A stretch of 63,325 nucleotides of DNA from an uncultured Succiniclasticum sp. (GTDB taxonomy: Bacteria; Bacillota; Negativicutes; Acidaminococcales; Acidaminococcaceae), in assembly GCA_902801365.1 (NCBI GenBank), contig CADCHY010000007.1:1-63325 (forward strand), in the 5' to 3' direction. Position numbers and translations under genes: made by a program. The notes below the pieces were generated by a model. It had not been told where the DNA came from. It was given only the letters and a program-made list of their open reading frames with translations, and made no database searches. This document shows positions 18,180-26,521 of this stretch, piece after piece; the first letter of the stretch is position 1, and each line of letters begins with the position of its first letter.

Positions 18180-19832
18180 ATGAACAGTGTACAGTTGTTT
18201 AAGAGTATTTTAACAGTGTTCAGTTTCATACTATACGTATTTACCGGAACAGCGGCGTTGGCAAAAGAAAAAACAGCACTTCTGTTTATTCCGCTGGATA
18301 ACCGTCCGGTCTGCTTTTCTTATCCGGTGAAAGTTATGGAAGCGGCTGGCTATAAAATCTATACGCCGCCGGAAAATCTGCTGGCCAACCGTACGTCTGC
18401 AGCAGATACGGAAAAGCTTTGGAAATGGTTGGAGAGCAGGGCGGAAAAGGTAGATGCTGCTGTGATTTCCACAGACACCCTGATTTATGGGGGGCTGGTG
18501 GCTTCCCGCACCCATTCGCTTACCATGGCAAATCTGGAGGCCAGGGTTAAACGTCTCCGTGACTTGAAAGTGGACAAAGACACCCGTTTTTACGGGTTCA
18601 GTACTCTGATGCGCACTCCCCGGGAAAGCTATGGCAATGTAGAACCGGAGTACTATTCCAATGTGGGGCCAGCCATTTACCGGTATTCCCAGCTTTCTGA
18701 CAAGTCAGACCTGCATGCGGAAACACTGTTGGAAGATTTTGAAGTCGGCGCATTTGAACGGAATCTGGCAAAGGACCATCTAAAAGACTGGCTGGACCGC
18801 CGCAATAAGAACATGGCAATCAACCACCAGCTGGCAATGCTGACCCGGGTGGGACGGTTTGATTATTTTGCCATCGGCAAGGATGATAACGCGCCTCTGT
18901 CTCACACACATATGGAAGCACGAAAAATATCCCTGAACAATGCATACCTGTCTGATGAGTCCTTCCAGATACTGCCCGGTGTGGACCAGTTGGGTTTGTT
19001 GATGTTAACACGTGCGGTAAACGACTTGGAAAACCGGACTCCGGCGGTTTGCCCGCTGTATGTGGAAGGTGTCGGTCCCAAAACCATTCCGCAATATTCT
19101 GATATGCCGCTGGGGAAATCGGTTCCGGAGCAGATCGTTGCTGCAGGCGGAAAAATTGTATACAGCCCTGACGCAGCGGATGTTGTTCTGGCCATCAATA
19201 CGCCTGCGGACGGAACAATGTACGACTCTACCAATCTCTCAAACCAGTATTATGCTTCCCCGGCAAATAAACGTTATATTGTAAATCTGGGAAAAATGTT
19301 AGAAAAAGGCGCAAATGTTTCACTGGCTGACGTAGCTTTTTCCAACGGCGGCGATAACGGATTTATGAATGAAATGTCACTTCGGGGCTTTACGGAAAAA
19401 TTATCCGCTTACAATGGATGGAATACGGCTGACAACACTATAGGCTTTGCGATTGCCCAGGGAATGCTGGCGCCCCGGATTGCGAAAGAGAAGCAGCTGA
19501 TGCTGATGCGGGAACGTATTTTGGATGACTGGTATTACCAGTCTAACGCCAGGCGGCTTATTACGGATGAACTGGAAAAGAATAAAAAAACAGAATATAA
19601 ATATACAATAAATGAAATGATGCCGAAAATCAAAAAACAGGCTTTGGACATTATCAATAGGTTAGCAGTTAATTATGATATAACGGCAGGTACGAAATTT
19701 GATGTGGTATTCCCCTGGAACCGGTTGTTTGAAGTGGATATCGTAAAACTGCAGCAGGATAAAAATAAATTCCGGTTCCGCAGCCGTTCTGCCAGAGGGA
19801 TGCTTCCGGATGTACCGGTGTATTCTAAATGA
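18180..19832 (+). CDS. Exported DUF4127 family protein
   Basis: The product is 550 residues from ATG 18180. A signal peptide covers about 1-28 (hydrophobic SILTVFSFILYVF, then an AALA-type cleavage site). The mature part starts with LLFIPLDNRPVCFSYP, the conserved opening of DUF4127, and includes VISTDTLIYGGLVASR and AIGKDDNAPLSHTHME. These acidic and histidine blocks look like an enzyme active site, but no activity is established for the family as far as I know. The ribosome site AAGGGAG is rather far (16 nt). An upstream in-frame ATG at 18135 would hide the signal peptide. Confidence 0.8.
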   Translation: MNSVQLFKSILTVFSFILYVFTGTAALAKEKTALLFIPLDNRPVCFSYPVKVMEAAGYKIYTPPENLLANRTSAADTEKLWKWLESRAEKVDAAVISTDTLIYGGLVASRTHSLTMANLEARVKRLRDLKVDKDTRFYGFSTLMRTPRESYGNVEPEYYSNVGPAIYRYSQLSDKSDLHAETLLEDFEVGAFERNLAKDHLKDWLDRRNKNMAINHQLAMLTRVGRFDYFAIGKDDNAPLSHTHMEARKISLNNAYLSDESFQILPGVDQLGLLMLTRAVNDLENRTPAVCPLYVEGVGPKTIPQYSDMPLGKSVPEQIVAAGGKIVYSPDAADVVLAINTPADGTMYDSTNLSNQYYASPANKRYIVNLGKMLEKGANVSLADVAFSNGGDNGFMNEMSLRGFTEKLSAYNGWNTADNTIGFAIAQGMLAPRIAKEKQLMLMRERILDDWYYQSNARRLITDELEKNKKTEYKYTINEMMPKIKKQALDIINRLAVNYDITAGTKFDVVFPWNRLFEVDIVKLQQDKNKFRFRSRSARGMLPDVPVYSK

Positions 19833-19874
19833 ACAGGATATGGCGCAGGAGCTTATCAGAAGGAGAGCAGGCTT

Positions 19875-20081
19875 ATGCTGGATTCTATTTTTGAGCCGGG
19901 CATTACGGGAATCAGCCCTTTCGCTATCATAATATCCTTGTACCTGGCATACTATGTTCATAACGACGCGCGCAACCATAATAACCCGCGGGCGTTGTTG
20001 TGGGCGCTCGGAACTTTTATGGCATGGATTATATTCTTTCCTCTATATTGGTTTAAAAATATGCGGGGACGACGCGACTAA
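19875..20081 (+). CDS. Small membrane protein, phospholipase-D N-terminal-like
   Basis: A 68-residue protein with two hydrophobic segments (about 13-27 and 42-58), joined by a short charged loop with YVHNDARNHNNPRA, and a basic C-terminal tail. The layout resembles short two-helix PLDc_N-type membrane proteins. AGAAGGAGAG lies upstream of the ATG. It sits between the DUF4127 gene and a CHR transporter pair with short gaps, so it may be co-transcribed. No function can be assigned. Confidence 0.65.
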   Translation: MLDSIFEPGITGISPFAIIISLYLAYYVHNDARNHNNPRALLWALGTFMAWIIFFPLYWFKNMRGRRD

Positions 20082-20114
20082 GAATCCGCTGACTTTTTTC
20101 GGCTGGAGGGATAC

Positions 20115-20714
20115 ATGGATATAACGAAAGAGACAAAAGAAAAATTGAAAAAAACAGTTTTTAAAGAACCGTTCAGTTACCGTAAATTATTCATTTCCAC
20201 ATTCCTGATCAGCGCTTTCACCGTGGGCGGGGGTTTTGTGCTCATTCCGCTGATGAAAGCAAAATTTGTGGACGAGTACGGCTGGCTGGAGGAGAACGAA
20301 GCGTTGGACCTGGTTTCTATTGCCCAAAGCGCGCCGGGTGTTATGGCGGCCAATTCCTCTATTATTATGGGCTACCGGATGGGCGGTTTTCTGGGAAGCC
20401 TCACGGCGTTGTTAGCTACCGTCCTTCCGCCGCTGATTACCCTTACCGTCATTTCGTTTTTTTATGATGCTTTTGCTTCCAACCCGTATGTGAGGATGTT
20501 TTTGAAAGGGATGCAGTGTGGCGTGACGGCCATACTGATAAAGGTGGTTCTGGATCTGGTAATTAAGCAGGTGAAGAAAAAGCTGGCGTTGCCTCTTGTT
20601 GTCATGGCGGGAACCTTTATTGCCGCGGTTGTTTTCAAAATCAACATCATGCATATTATAGCAGTGGACGCCATCATCGGACTGTTTCTGATGCGCGACC
20701 CCCAATATGATTAA
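20115..20714 (+). CDS. Chromate transporter family protein, half 1
   Basis: A 199-residue inner-membrane protein with a single CHR domain: STFLISAFTVGGGFVLIPLMK near the start, IAQSAPGVMAANSSIIMGYR, and four or more hydrophobic helices. Short CHR proteins come in adjacent pairs that together equal one long ChrA. The next gene, 14 bp downstream, is the second half. In anaerobes the natural ion is uncertain; chromate is only the name-giving substrate. Confidence 0.85.
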   Translation: MDITKETKEKLKKTVFKEPFSYRKLFISTFLISAFTVGGGFVLIPLMKAKFVDEYGWLEENEALDLVSIAQSAPGVMAANSSIIMGYRMGGFLGSLTALLATVLPPLITLTVISFFYDAFASNPYVRMFLKGMQCGVTAILIKVVLDLVIKQVKKKLALPLVVMAGTFIAAVVFKINIMHIIAVDAIIGLFLMRDPQYD

Positions 20715-20728
20715 GGAGGTGGAAGCAG

Positions 20729-21304
20729 ATGGATATTCTGTTACAGTTGTTCCTCAGCTTCGCTGCGGTAGGACTTGTCTGTGTAGGCGGCGGCTATGCG
20801 TCCATGCCCTTGATCCAGGCAGAGGTAATTGACCGGCATGGCTGGCTTACCATGAATGAATTTGTGGATATCTTCACACTCTCCCAGATGACTCCCGGAC
20901 CTATCGGCATTAATGCTGCGACCTTTGTGGGAAGCAAAGTAGCCGGTATTCCCGGTTCCATTGCAGCCACGTTGGGTTTTGTTTTCCCCTCTGTTTTTAT
21001 TGTCTTGTTTTTAGGTTACCTGTATTATAAGTATGGAAATGTATCCGCTATCCGCGGAATTCTGAATGGATTGCGCCCAGCTGTGGTGGCACTGATCGGC
21101 AGTGCCGGCCTTAATTTCATATTACTGGCCTTCTGGAATAAGGAGAAGCTGCCGGTAGATTTGGCAAAGACAGATTTGGTCGCGGTAGTAATTTTTGTTT
21201 TGGCCTGGTTCGCCCAGAAGAAAAAGACTGGCACTATCACGCTGTTGTTTTCTTCCGGTGTGGCAGGTCTGGTACTTTATCTGGTTACGGGGATGCATCC
21301 GTAA
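20729..21304 (+). CDS. Chromate transporter family protein, half 2
   Basis: A 191-residue CHR-domain protein paired with the preceding gene. It has LVCVGGGYASMPLIQAEV near residue 16 and LSQMTPGPIGINAATFVG near 57, with hydrophobic helices to the end. AAGGAGG precedes the ATG. Tandem half-length CHR genes normally act as a heterodimer of opposite topology, which I infer here. Confidence 0.85.
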   Translation: MDILLQLFLSFAAVGLVCVGGGYASMPLIQAEVIDRHGWLTMNEFVDIFTLSQMTPGPIGINAATFVGSKVAGIPGSIAATLGFVFPSVFIVLFLGYLYYKYGNVSAIRGILNGLRPAVVALIGSAGLNFILLAFWNKEKLPVDLAKTDLVAVVIFVLAWFAQKKKTGTITLLFSSGVAGLVLYLVTGMHP

Positions 21305-21344
21305 TAATTTACAGAGCCTGGGTTTAAAAAAATCTGCAGCATAC

Positions 21345-21373
21345 TTGACATTGCATGAGCTCTGTGCTACTAT
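21345..21373 (+). promoter_or_regulatory. infC operon promoter
   Basis: TTGACA at 21345-21350 and TACTAT at 21368-21373, spacing 17 bp. Confidence 0.75.
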
Positions 21374-21379
21374 ATTCGA

Positions 21380-21490
21380 GTAACAAAGAAGAAGCCATCC
21401 GCTTCTCACCTTGCGGCTACGCTCGACAGGGTTGAATACAGCGATTCGCGCGGGTGGATTTTGTTCCGCCCGCGTTTTCATTTTTGTTAC
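21380..21490 (+). promoter_or_regulatory. infC-rpmI-rplT leader with attenuator (L20-leader type)
   Basis: The 140-nt leader contains a strong hairpin, CGCGGGTGGA (21449-21458) with TCCGCCCGCG (21465-21474), followed by TTTTCATTTTT. This is an intrinsic terminator placed before infC. In Firmicutes, such leaders are bound by ribosomal protein L20 to repress the operon. I infer the same here; the upstream folded part was not modelled. Confidence 0.7.
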
Positions 21491-21516
21491 ATATCCTGTT
21501 TTGGAGGTGAACCGCT

Positions 21517-22032
21517 ATTAGCAAGGCAGACTTACGCATTAACGATGATATCCGCTGGCGCGAGGTACGCGTAATTGACGAGAACGGACAGCAGTTGGGC
21601 ATTATGTCCAGCCGTGAGGCGAATGCCATTGCCCAGGAACGTCATCTGGACCTGGTGGAAATTTCCCCGCAGGCCCGTCCCCCCGTGTGCAAGATATTGG
21701 ATTATGGCAAATATCGTTATGAGCAGCAGAAACGGGAAAAAGAAGCCCGTAAGAAACAAAAAGTCTTTGAAATTAAAGAAGTAAAGCTGCGCCCCGGTAT
21801 TGAAGACCATGACTTTGGCGTTAAGTTTAAGAATGCGGCGCGTTTCCTGGAGGAAGGCAACAAGGTCAAGGTAACGATTATGTTCCGTGGCCGTGAAATG
21901 AGCCATCCGGAACTGGGCGAGGCGCTGCTGGTCAGAATGGCTGAGGAATTGGGTCCCGCAGCCGTCGTAGAAAAGAAACCGAAATTGGAAGGACGCAACA
22001 TGACCATGATCGTTGCGCCTAAAAGTAAATGA
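21517..22032 (+). CDS. infC: Translation initiation factor IF-3, AUU start codon
   Basis: The frame begins at ATT 21517, preceded by GGAGGTGA at 21503-21510, and gives 171 residues starting (M)SKADLRINDDI. This is the normal IF-3 N-terminus. Without the ATT, the protein would lose about 26 residues of the N-domain. The N- and C-domains are joined by the lysine-rich linker, and the C-domain includes FRGREMSHPE. AUU starts on infC are known to allow IF-3 to repress its own translation, because IF-3 rejects non-canonical starts. Confidence 0.93.
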   Translation: MSKADLRINDDIRWREVRVIDENGQQLGIMSSREANAIAQERHLDLVEISPQARPPVCKILDYGKYRYEQQKREKEARKKQKVFEIKEVKLRPGIEDHDFGVKFKNAARFLEEGNKVKVTIMFRGREMSHPELGEALLVRMAEELGPAAVVEKKPKLEGRNMTMIVAPKSK

Positions 22033-22047
22033 AGGAGGATGTAAATT

Positions 22048-22245
22048 ATGCCTAAGATGAAAACCCGCAGAAGCGCGGCAAAACGCTTCAAAGTAACCGG
22101 TACCGGTGAATTCAAACGCGCGAAAGCATTTCGCAGCCACATTCTGGAACATAAATCTCCTGCCCGTAAGAGAAATCTGCGTAAAGCGGGTCTCGTTCAC
22201 AAAACCGATCATGAACGCGTAGCAAAAATGCTGCCGTACGCATAA
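22048..22245 (+). CDS. rpmI: Ribosomal protein bL35
   Basis: A 65-residue, very basic protein of the large ribosomal subunit: [20 protein letters not shown] at the start and KMLPYA at the end. AAGGAGG precedes the ATG and the gene lies 15 bp after infC. Position two in the infC-rpmI-rplT operon confirms the call. Confidence 0.96.
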   Translation: MPKMKTRRSAAKRFKVTGTGEFKRAKAFRSHILEHKSPARKRNLRKAGLVHKTDHERVAKMLPYA

Positions 22246-22274
22246 GAGTTTGAGGATACAGGAGGAGAACAATC

Positions 22275-22628
22275 ATGGCAAGAATTAAAGTTGGCGTAAC
22301 TGCCCATCGTCGTCATAAACACATTCTGAAACTGGCAAAAGGTTATCGCGGAGCAAAGCATCTGTTATTCAGAAAAGCTAATGAAACCGTAATGAAAGCG
22401 CTGATGTATGCACGTCGTGACCGTCGCGCCAAAAAACGCGAGTTCCGTCGTCTGTGGATTGCCCGTATCAACGCTGCTACCCGTGCTAACGGCCTGTCCT
22501 ACAGCCGTTTCATCTGCGGCCTGACCAAAGCTGGTATCGCTCTGGACCGCAAAGTGTTGGCTGATATGGCAATCAACGACGCTGCTGCATTTGCAAAGCT
22601 GGTTGAAACCGCGAAAGGCGCGCTGTAA
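22275..22628 (+). CDS. rplT: Ribosomal protein bL20
   Basis: A 117-residue RNA-binding protein needed early in 50S assembly. It has the [17 protein letters not shown] segment and the C-terminal [11 protein letters not shown] region. AGGAGG precedes the ATG. In Firmicutes L20 binds the operon leader to repress its own synthesis, and a terminator-bearing leader is present here upstream of infC. Confidence 0.96.
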   Translation: MARIKVGVTAHRRHKHILKLAKGYRGAKHLLFRKANETVMKALMYARRDRRAKKREFRRLWIARINAATRANGLSYSRFICGLTKAGIALDRKVLADMAINDAAAFAKLVETAKGAL

Positions 22629-22650
22629 TTTGTAAAATATACAAGAAGGA

Positions 22651-22681
22651 AGAACCTGAATCCGTTCAGGTTCTTTTTTTA
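22651..22681 (+). terminator. Terminator of the infC operon
   Basis: AGAACCTGAA (22651-22660) pairs with TTCAGGTTCT (22665-22674), followed by a T-run. Confidence 0.9.
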
Positions 22682-22728
22682 TGTGTTATAATAAACCTGA
22701 AGCAGTAATTGTTTTGGGAGAGGATAAT

Positions 22729-23538
22729 ATGGAAATCATTACCAGCGTAAACAACCAGCGCGTAAAAGATGTTGCAAACCTGAAACAAAAAAAATACCGG
22801 ACGGAAACAGGGGCTTTTTTTGCGGAAGGTCTTCGTGCGGTGATAGAAGCGGTACAATTTGCTGACTTGTCCGAGCTGTTTTTCATAAAGACTGAAGAGA
22901 ACAAATTAACTGAAATCATAAAAACAGCAGAAGAAAAGGGCGTGCGCCTTTATTGTGTCGATGAAAAAGTAATGGCGAAACTCAGCGATACAAAAGCACC
23001 CCAGGGTGTGTTGGCTGTCATTAAAATGCCGAAGGACAGATTGCAGAAGCTTAATCCGGGAACTTCATCGGACAACAACGCGCCCGTTATTATTCTGGAC
23101 CGCGTTCAGGACCCGGGCAACCTTGGCACGATTATCCGTACGGCAGACGCGGTTGGGGCGCTGGGCATGATTTTACTGGAAGGCTGCGTGGACGCATTTT
23201 CACCGAAAGTGGTGAGGGCTTCCATGGGTTCACTGTTCCATTTGCCCGTTATTCAGGATGTATTTCCGGAAGAAGCGCTTACCTGGTGTTACCGTCATGG
23301 TTACGAACCAGCAGCTACTGCTTTGAAGAATGCGCAAAACATGTATAAAGCAGACCTGAGTAAAAAGATGGCTTTTATTTTCGGAAACGAAGCAAACGGC
23401 GTGGCAGAAGAATTACAGGCCGCGGCGGAAACACGTCTGTTCATTCCCATGGCAGGACAGGCTGAATCCATGAACGTGGCAATGGCAGCAGGCATCGTTT
23501 TATTTGAAGGGTTACGGCAGCGTAAGTTTTTCCGTTAA
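22729..23538 (+). CDS. SpoU/TrmH family RNA 2'-O-methyltransferase
   Basis: The 269-residue product has an N-terminal substrate-binding domain (GAFFAEGLRAV near 24-34) and a C-terminal SPOUT fold with trefoil-knot motifs: LDRVQDPGNLGTIIRTADA, FGNEANGV and IPMAGQAESMNVAMAAGI. Such enzymes methylate ribose in rRNA or tRNA; the exact target is unknown. GGGAGAGG lies upstream of ATG 22729. A longer in-frame reading from 22681 overlaps the terminator and is unlikely. Genomes often place this gene next to pheST, which follows within 4 kb. Confidence 0.88.
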   Translation: MEIITSVNNQRVKDVANLKQKKYRTETGAFFAEGLRAVIEAVQFADLSELFFIKTEENKLTEIIKTAEEKGVRLYCVDEKVMAKLSDTKAPQGVLAVIKMPKDRLQKLNPGTSSDNNAPVIILDRVQDPGNLGTIIRTADAVGALGMILLEGCVDAFSPKVVRASMGSLFHLPVIQDVFPEEALTWCYRHGYEPAATALKNAQNMYKADLSKKMAFIFGNEANGVAEELQAAAETRLFIPMAGQAESMNVAMAAGIVLFEGLRQRKFFR

Positions 23539-23553
23539 CAGTTTGCAATTGAA

Positions 23554-23587
23554 AACCGCTGCAACCGGTCAACCGGTTGCAGCGGTT
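23554..23587. terminator. Bidirectional hairpin between convergent genes
   Basis: AACCGCTGCAACCGGT (23554-23569) and its perfect complement (23572-23587) flank a 2-nt centre. It lies between the methyltransferase and the convergent secreted-protein gene. Confidence 0.75.
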
Positions 23588-23612
23588 AATTCTTTATAAG
23601 CTGGATTAATAC

Positions 23613-24212
23613 TTATTTCACATCACTGACAAAGTCGTTGCAGATGCGGTTCAGCATGCCGTCGTATCCGGAATCCTGCCGCTCCCGGGTATCGATGCAG
23701 TTATAAACGGTACGTCCGGTGCTGCGGTCCTTCAGTGTAAACTCCACTTCGGCATAAGCATTGGTAATCCACTCGCCCGGATGCTGGATCAGTCTCTTTA
23801 CCGGGATGGTAATAGACCGTTCCCTGCCGTCCCTGCTTTTCTCAACTATTTTTTTATTTTCGTAAATTTCCTCCACCCAGGGTTCTTTCCAATAGGTGTA
23901 GGTAGCAAGAGTATGAACGGCAAGATGCAGGTCTAATCTTGCCCTTGTGGGCTCCTCCGGGGGTATAATAAGATTCTTGTTCTTTTTGGCTAAAGCGGTT
24001 CGCAGGGAGTTCAGGGCGCGGCCTGTGGGATTGCTGTCTTCCTGCAGATCGTGGGGATGGTTTGATCTGGGTGAGTAAACGCATTCCGCCAGATACAGAT
24101 TCATTATGTTGCTGAAATTATAGTTAGGATCTTTAAACTTGCTTTTGGAAGCGGACGCGGAACTCATGACGGTCATCATCAATACGAGTGTAAGAATAAA
24201 CAGTTTTTTCAT
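23613..24212 (-). CDS. Secreted protein of unknown function
   Basis: A 199-residue protein with a clear signal peptide (MKKLFILTLVLMMTVMSSASA). The mature part has alternating strands, two widely spaced cysteines (in LAECVYS and VYNCIDT) and one further cysteine near the C-terminus (RICNDF). It begins at ATG 24212, 5 nt after a GGAGGGGG. I do not recognise the family. The fold pattern (repeated AxxEVEFTLKDxxTG) recalls periplasmic lipoprotein-like beta proteins. It stands alone between two terminator-flanked units. Confidence 0.6.
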   Translation of the reverse strand: MKKLFILTLVLMMTVMSSASASKSKFKDPNYNFSNIMNLYLAECVYSPRSNHPHDLQEDSNPTGRALNSLRTALAKKNKNLIIPPEEPTRARLDLHLAVHTLATYTYWKEPWVEEIYENKKIVEKSRDGRERSITIPVKRLIQHPGEWITNAYAEVEFTLKDRSTGRTVYNCIDTRERQDSGYDGMLNRICNDFVSDVK

Positions 24213-24244
24213 ATTAACCCCCTCCTGCATAATTCACAAATATC

Positions 24245-25462
24245 TCAGAAATCAACTTCCGTATCGTAGTAGCAGCATTTCAGCAGCTTCACCATTTCTT
24301 CCTGGCTGGGCTGGCGCGGATTGGAACCAGTGCAGGCGTCCAGGATGGCGTCGGCGGCGATGCGTTCCACTCTCTCCAGGAACACTTCTTCCGGCACAAA
24401 GCCTTTGTCTTCCGGCAGGCCCTTCGGTCCGTAGTGGTTGATGCTGTGGGGGATGTTCAGGTCGTCGTTCATCTTCCGCAGGTAGGCGATCAGCAGATCG
24501 ACTTTTTCTTCGTCGCTCTTGCCGCCTAAGTGCATGTAGTCTGCAATGACGCCGTACCGTTTCAGGGCGGCAGGGTCTTTGGAGTTAAATTTGATTACTT
24601 TCGGCAGGTACATGGCGTTGGCCGCGCCGTGGATGATGTGGGCGCCGTAGTCCGCAAAAGCAGCGCCGGTCTTGTGGGCCATGGAGTGAACGATACCCAG
24701 CAGCGCGTTGGAGAAAGCCATACCGGCCAGGCACTGGGCGTCGTGCATGATGTCCCGGGCTTCCATGTCGCCGTTGTAGGATTTTACCAGGTTCGCCTGG
24801 ATCAGTTCGATGGCGTGGATGGCCAGTGCGTCCGCATAAGCGCTGTGGGCTGTGGAAACATAGGCTTCAATGGCGTGGGTCATGGCGTCCATACCGGTGT
24901 GAGCCGTCAGTTTCTGGGGCATGGTGTGCACCAGGTCAGGGTCCACGATAGCAATGTCCGGCGTAATTTCAAAATCGGCGATGGGATATTTGATGCCCTT
25001 CTGATAATCGGTGATGATGGAGAACGCCGTAACTTCCGTGGCGGTGCCGCTGGTGGAAGAGATAGCGCAGAAGTGCGCTTTCGTACGCAGTTTGGGCAGG
25101 CCAAACACTTTGCACATATCCGCAAAGGTGGTTTCGGGATATTCGTATTTGATCCACATGGCTTTGGCTGCGTCGATGGGGCTGCCGCCGCCCATGGCCA
25201 CGATCCAGTCGGGCTGGAATTCCTGCATGACGGCCGCGCCGTTCATGACGGTTTCCACGGACGGATCGCTTTCGATCCCTTCAATTACTTTGGTTTCCAT
25301 GCCGGCTTCCTTCAGATAAGCCAGCGCCCGGTCCAGAAAGCCGCCGCGTTTCATACTGCCGCCGCCCACACAGACGATGGCCCGTTTGCCTTTCAGTGTT
25401 TTCAGTGTTTCCAGCGCGCCTTTTCCGTGATACAGGTCGCGGGGTAACGTAAATCTTGACAT
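24245..25462 (-). CDS. Iron-containing alcohol dehydrogenase
   Basis: The 405-residue product belongs to the Fe-ADH/butanol-dehydrogenase family. The NAD(P)-binding part has VCVGGGSMKRGG and AMGGGSPIDAAKAMW. The metal-binding helices include HTGMDAMTHAIEAYVS and GIVHSMAHKTGAAF, with the spaced histidines that hold the iron. It reduces aldehydes or oxidises alcohols during fermentation; substrate unknown. ATG 25462 has AAAGGAGG well placed. A single-gene unit. Confidence 0.88.
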   Translation of the reverse strand: MSRFTLPRDLYHGKGALETLKTLKGKRAIVCVGGGSMKRGGFLDRALAYLKEAGMETKVIEGIESDPSVETVMNGAAVMQEFQPDWIVAMGGGSPIDAAKAMWIKYEYPETTFADMCKVFGLPKLRTKAHFCAISSTSGTATEVTAFSIITDYQKGIKYPIADFEITPDIAIVDPDLVHTMPQKLTAHTGMDAMTHAIEAYVSTAHSAYADALAIHAIELIQANLVKSYNGDMEARDIMHDAQCLAGMAFSNALLGIVHSMAHKTGAAFADYGAHIIHGAANAMYLPKVIKFNSKDPAALKRYGVIADYMHLGGKSDEEKVDLLIAYLRKMNDDLNIPHSINHYGPKGLPEDKGFVPEEVFLERVERIAADAILDACTGSNPRQPSQEEMVKLLKCCYYDTEVDF

Positions 25463-25661
25463 GATAAAGACCTCCTTTATAATGAAAAACTGTAAAAATG
25501 TTTGTGAGAGCTTCGCCATAAATATTATACTACAAGGCGGGCGCAATTTCGAGCGAACAATCTTTGAATAATAGGGATATATTTGCTTTTTTATACGAAA
25601 GCAGATATTATTTTGAATAAGGGAGAAACCTGCTGATGGTTCCGCAGGAAAGGTGATAATA

Positions 25662-26141
25662 ATGAAAAACAATAATAATATGACACCCGATTATGATTTA
25701 TTAGTGGAACAGGTGAAAGCGTTAGGTGAAGAAGAAAACTACTGGCTGCCGGTGCTGGCTAATACCTCTGCGCTGTTGATGAACGCCCTGCCGGACTTAA
25801 ACTGGGCCGGTTTTTATCTGATGAACCGTGATTCCCTGGTGCTGGGGCCGTTTCAGGGCAACCCGGCCTGTATCCGTATCCCACTTTGTGCCGGCGTGTG
25901 CGGTGCGGCAGCGTTGCAGGATAAAGTCCAGCGGGTGGATGACGTGCATCAGTTCCCAGGGCACATTGCCTGCGACAGCGCAAGTAATGCAGAAATTGTG
26001 ATTCCCATCCATAAAAACGGGAAGCTGGTAGGCGTGCTGGATATTGACAGCCCGGTAATGAACCGCTTTACAGAAGCGGACGAAGCGGGGCTGAAGAAAA
26101 TCGTGGCAGCGCTGGAGGAGATTGCGGAGTTTACGGATTAA
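25662..26141 (+). CDS. msrC: Free methionine-(R)-sulfoxide reductase (GAF domain)
   Basis: A 159-residue GAF-fold enzyme that reduces free Met-R-sulfoxide. Characteristic are WAGFYLM, LGPFQGNPACIRIPLCAGVCGAA and the later HIACDSAS. The cysteines in ACIRI, GVCG and IACDS correspond to the redox and catalytic cysteines of fRMsr. Start ATG 25662 has AGGTGA 5 nt upstream. It is divergent from the alcohol dehydrogenase. Oxidative repair of free methionine fits an anaerobe exposed to air. Confidence 0.88.
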   Translation: MKNNNNMTPDYDLLVEQVKALGEEENYWLPVLANTSALLMNALPDLNWAGFYLMNRDSLVLGPFQGNPACIRIPLCAGVCGAAALQDKVQRVDDVHQFPGHIACDSASNAEIVIPIHKNGKLVGVLDIDSPVMNRFTEADEAGLKKIVAALEEIAEFTD

Positions 26142-26199
26142 ACATCACTTTCCCTTGCCCAACCGTCTTTCTTGTGCTATAATACTTAAGTCAATTGCA

Positions 26200-26495
26200 T
26201 AACGTCCCTAATCAAAACATTGCACAAGGAACGGGAGAGTAGCGTTTTCAAAGCATAAAGAGAGTCCGGGCAGGTGGGAGCCGGATTGTGGAAACTGCGT
26301 GAAGTTCACCCGGGAGTGCCTTTGCTGAACATGCAAATGCAAAAAGTAGGCAGAGCGTTTGCCGCGTTAAGGCGCAAGAGTATAGGAGTCGCTGATTGAT
26401 TTGTCTGAACTCGTTTAATCTGTAATTCCTTTAAAGTAGGGTGGTACCGCGGAACATCACTTTCGCCCCTTCACAGGGACGGAAGTTTTTTTATT
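26200..26495 (+). promoter_or_regulatory. Phenylalanine T-box leader of pheST
   Basis: Stem I carries AGUA on the 5' side and GAAG-TTC-A on the 3' side, so the specifier at 26305-26307 is TTC, a Phe codon. The canonical T-box AGGGTGGTACCGCGG is at 26438-26452. The terminator pairs ACTTTCGCCCC with GGGACGGAAGT, followed by TTTTTTTATTTT (to about 26495). Uncharged tRNA-Phe should stabilise the antiterminator. Confidence 0.95.
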
Positions 26496-26521
26496 TTATT
26501 GCTTTCACAGGAGGCATGGAC

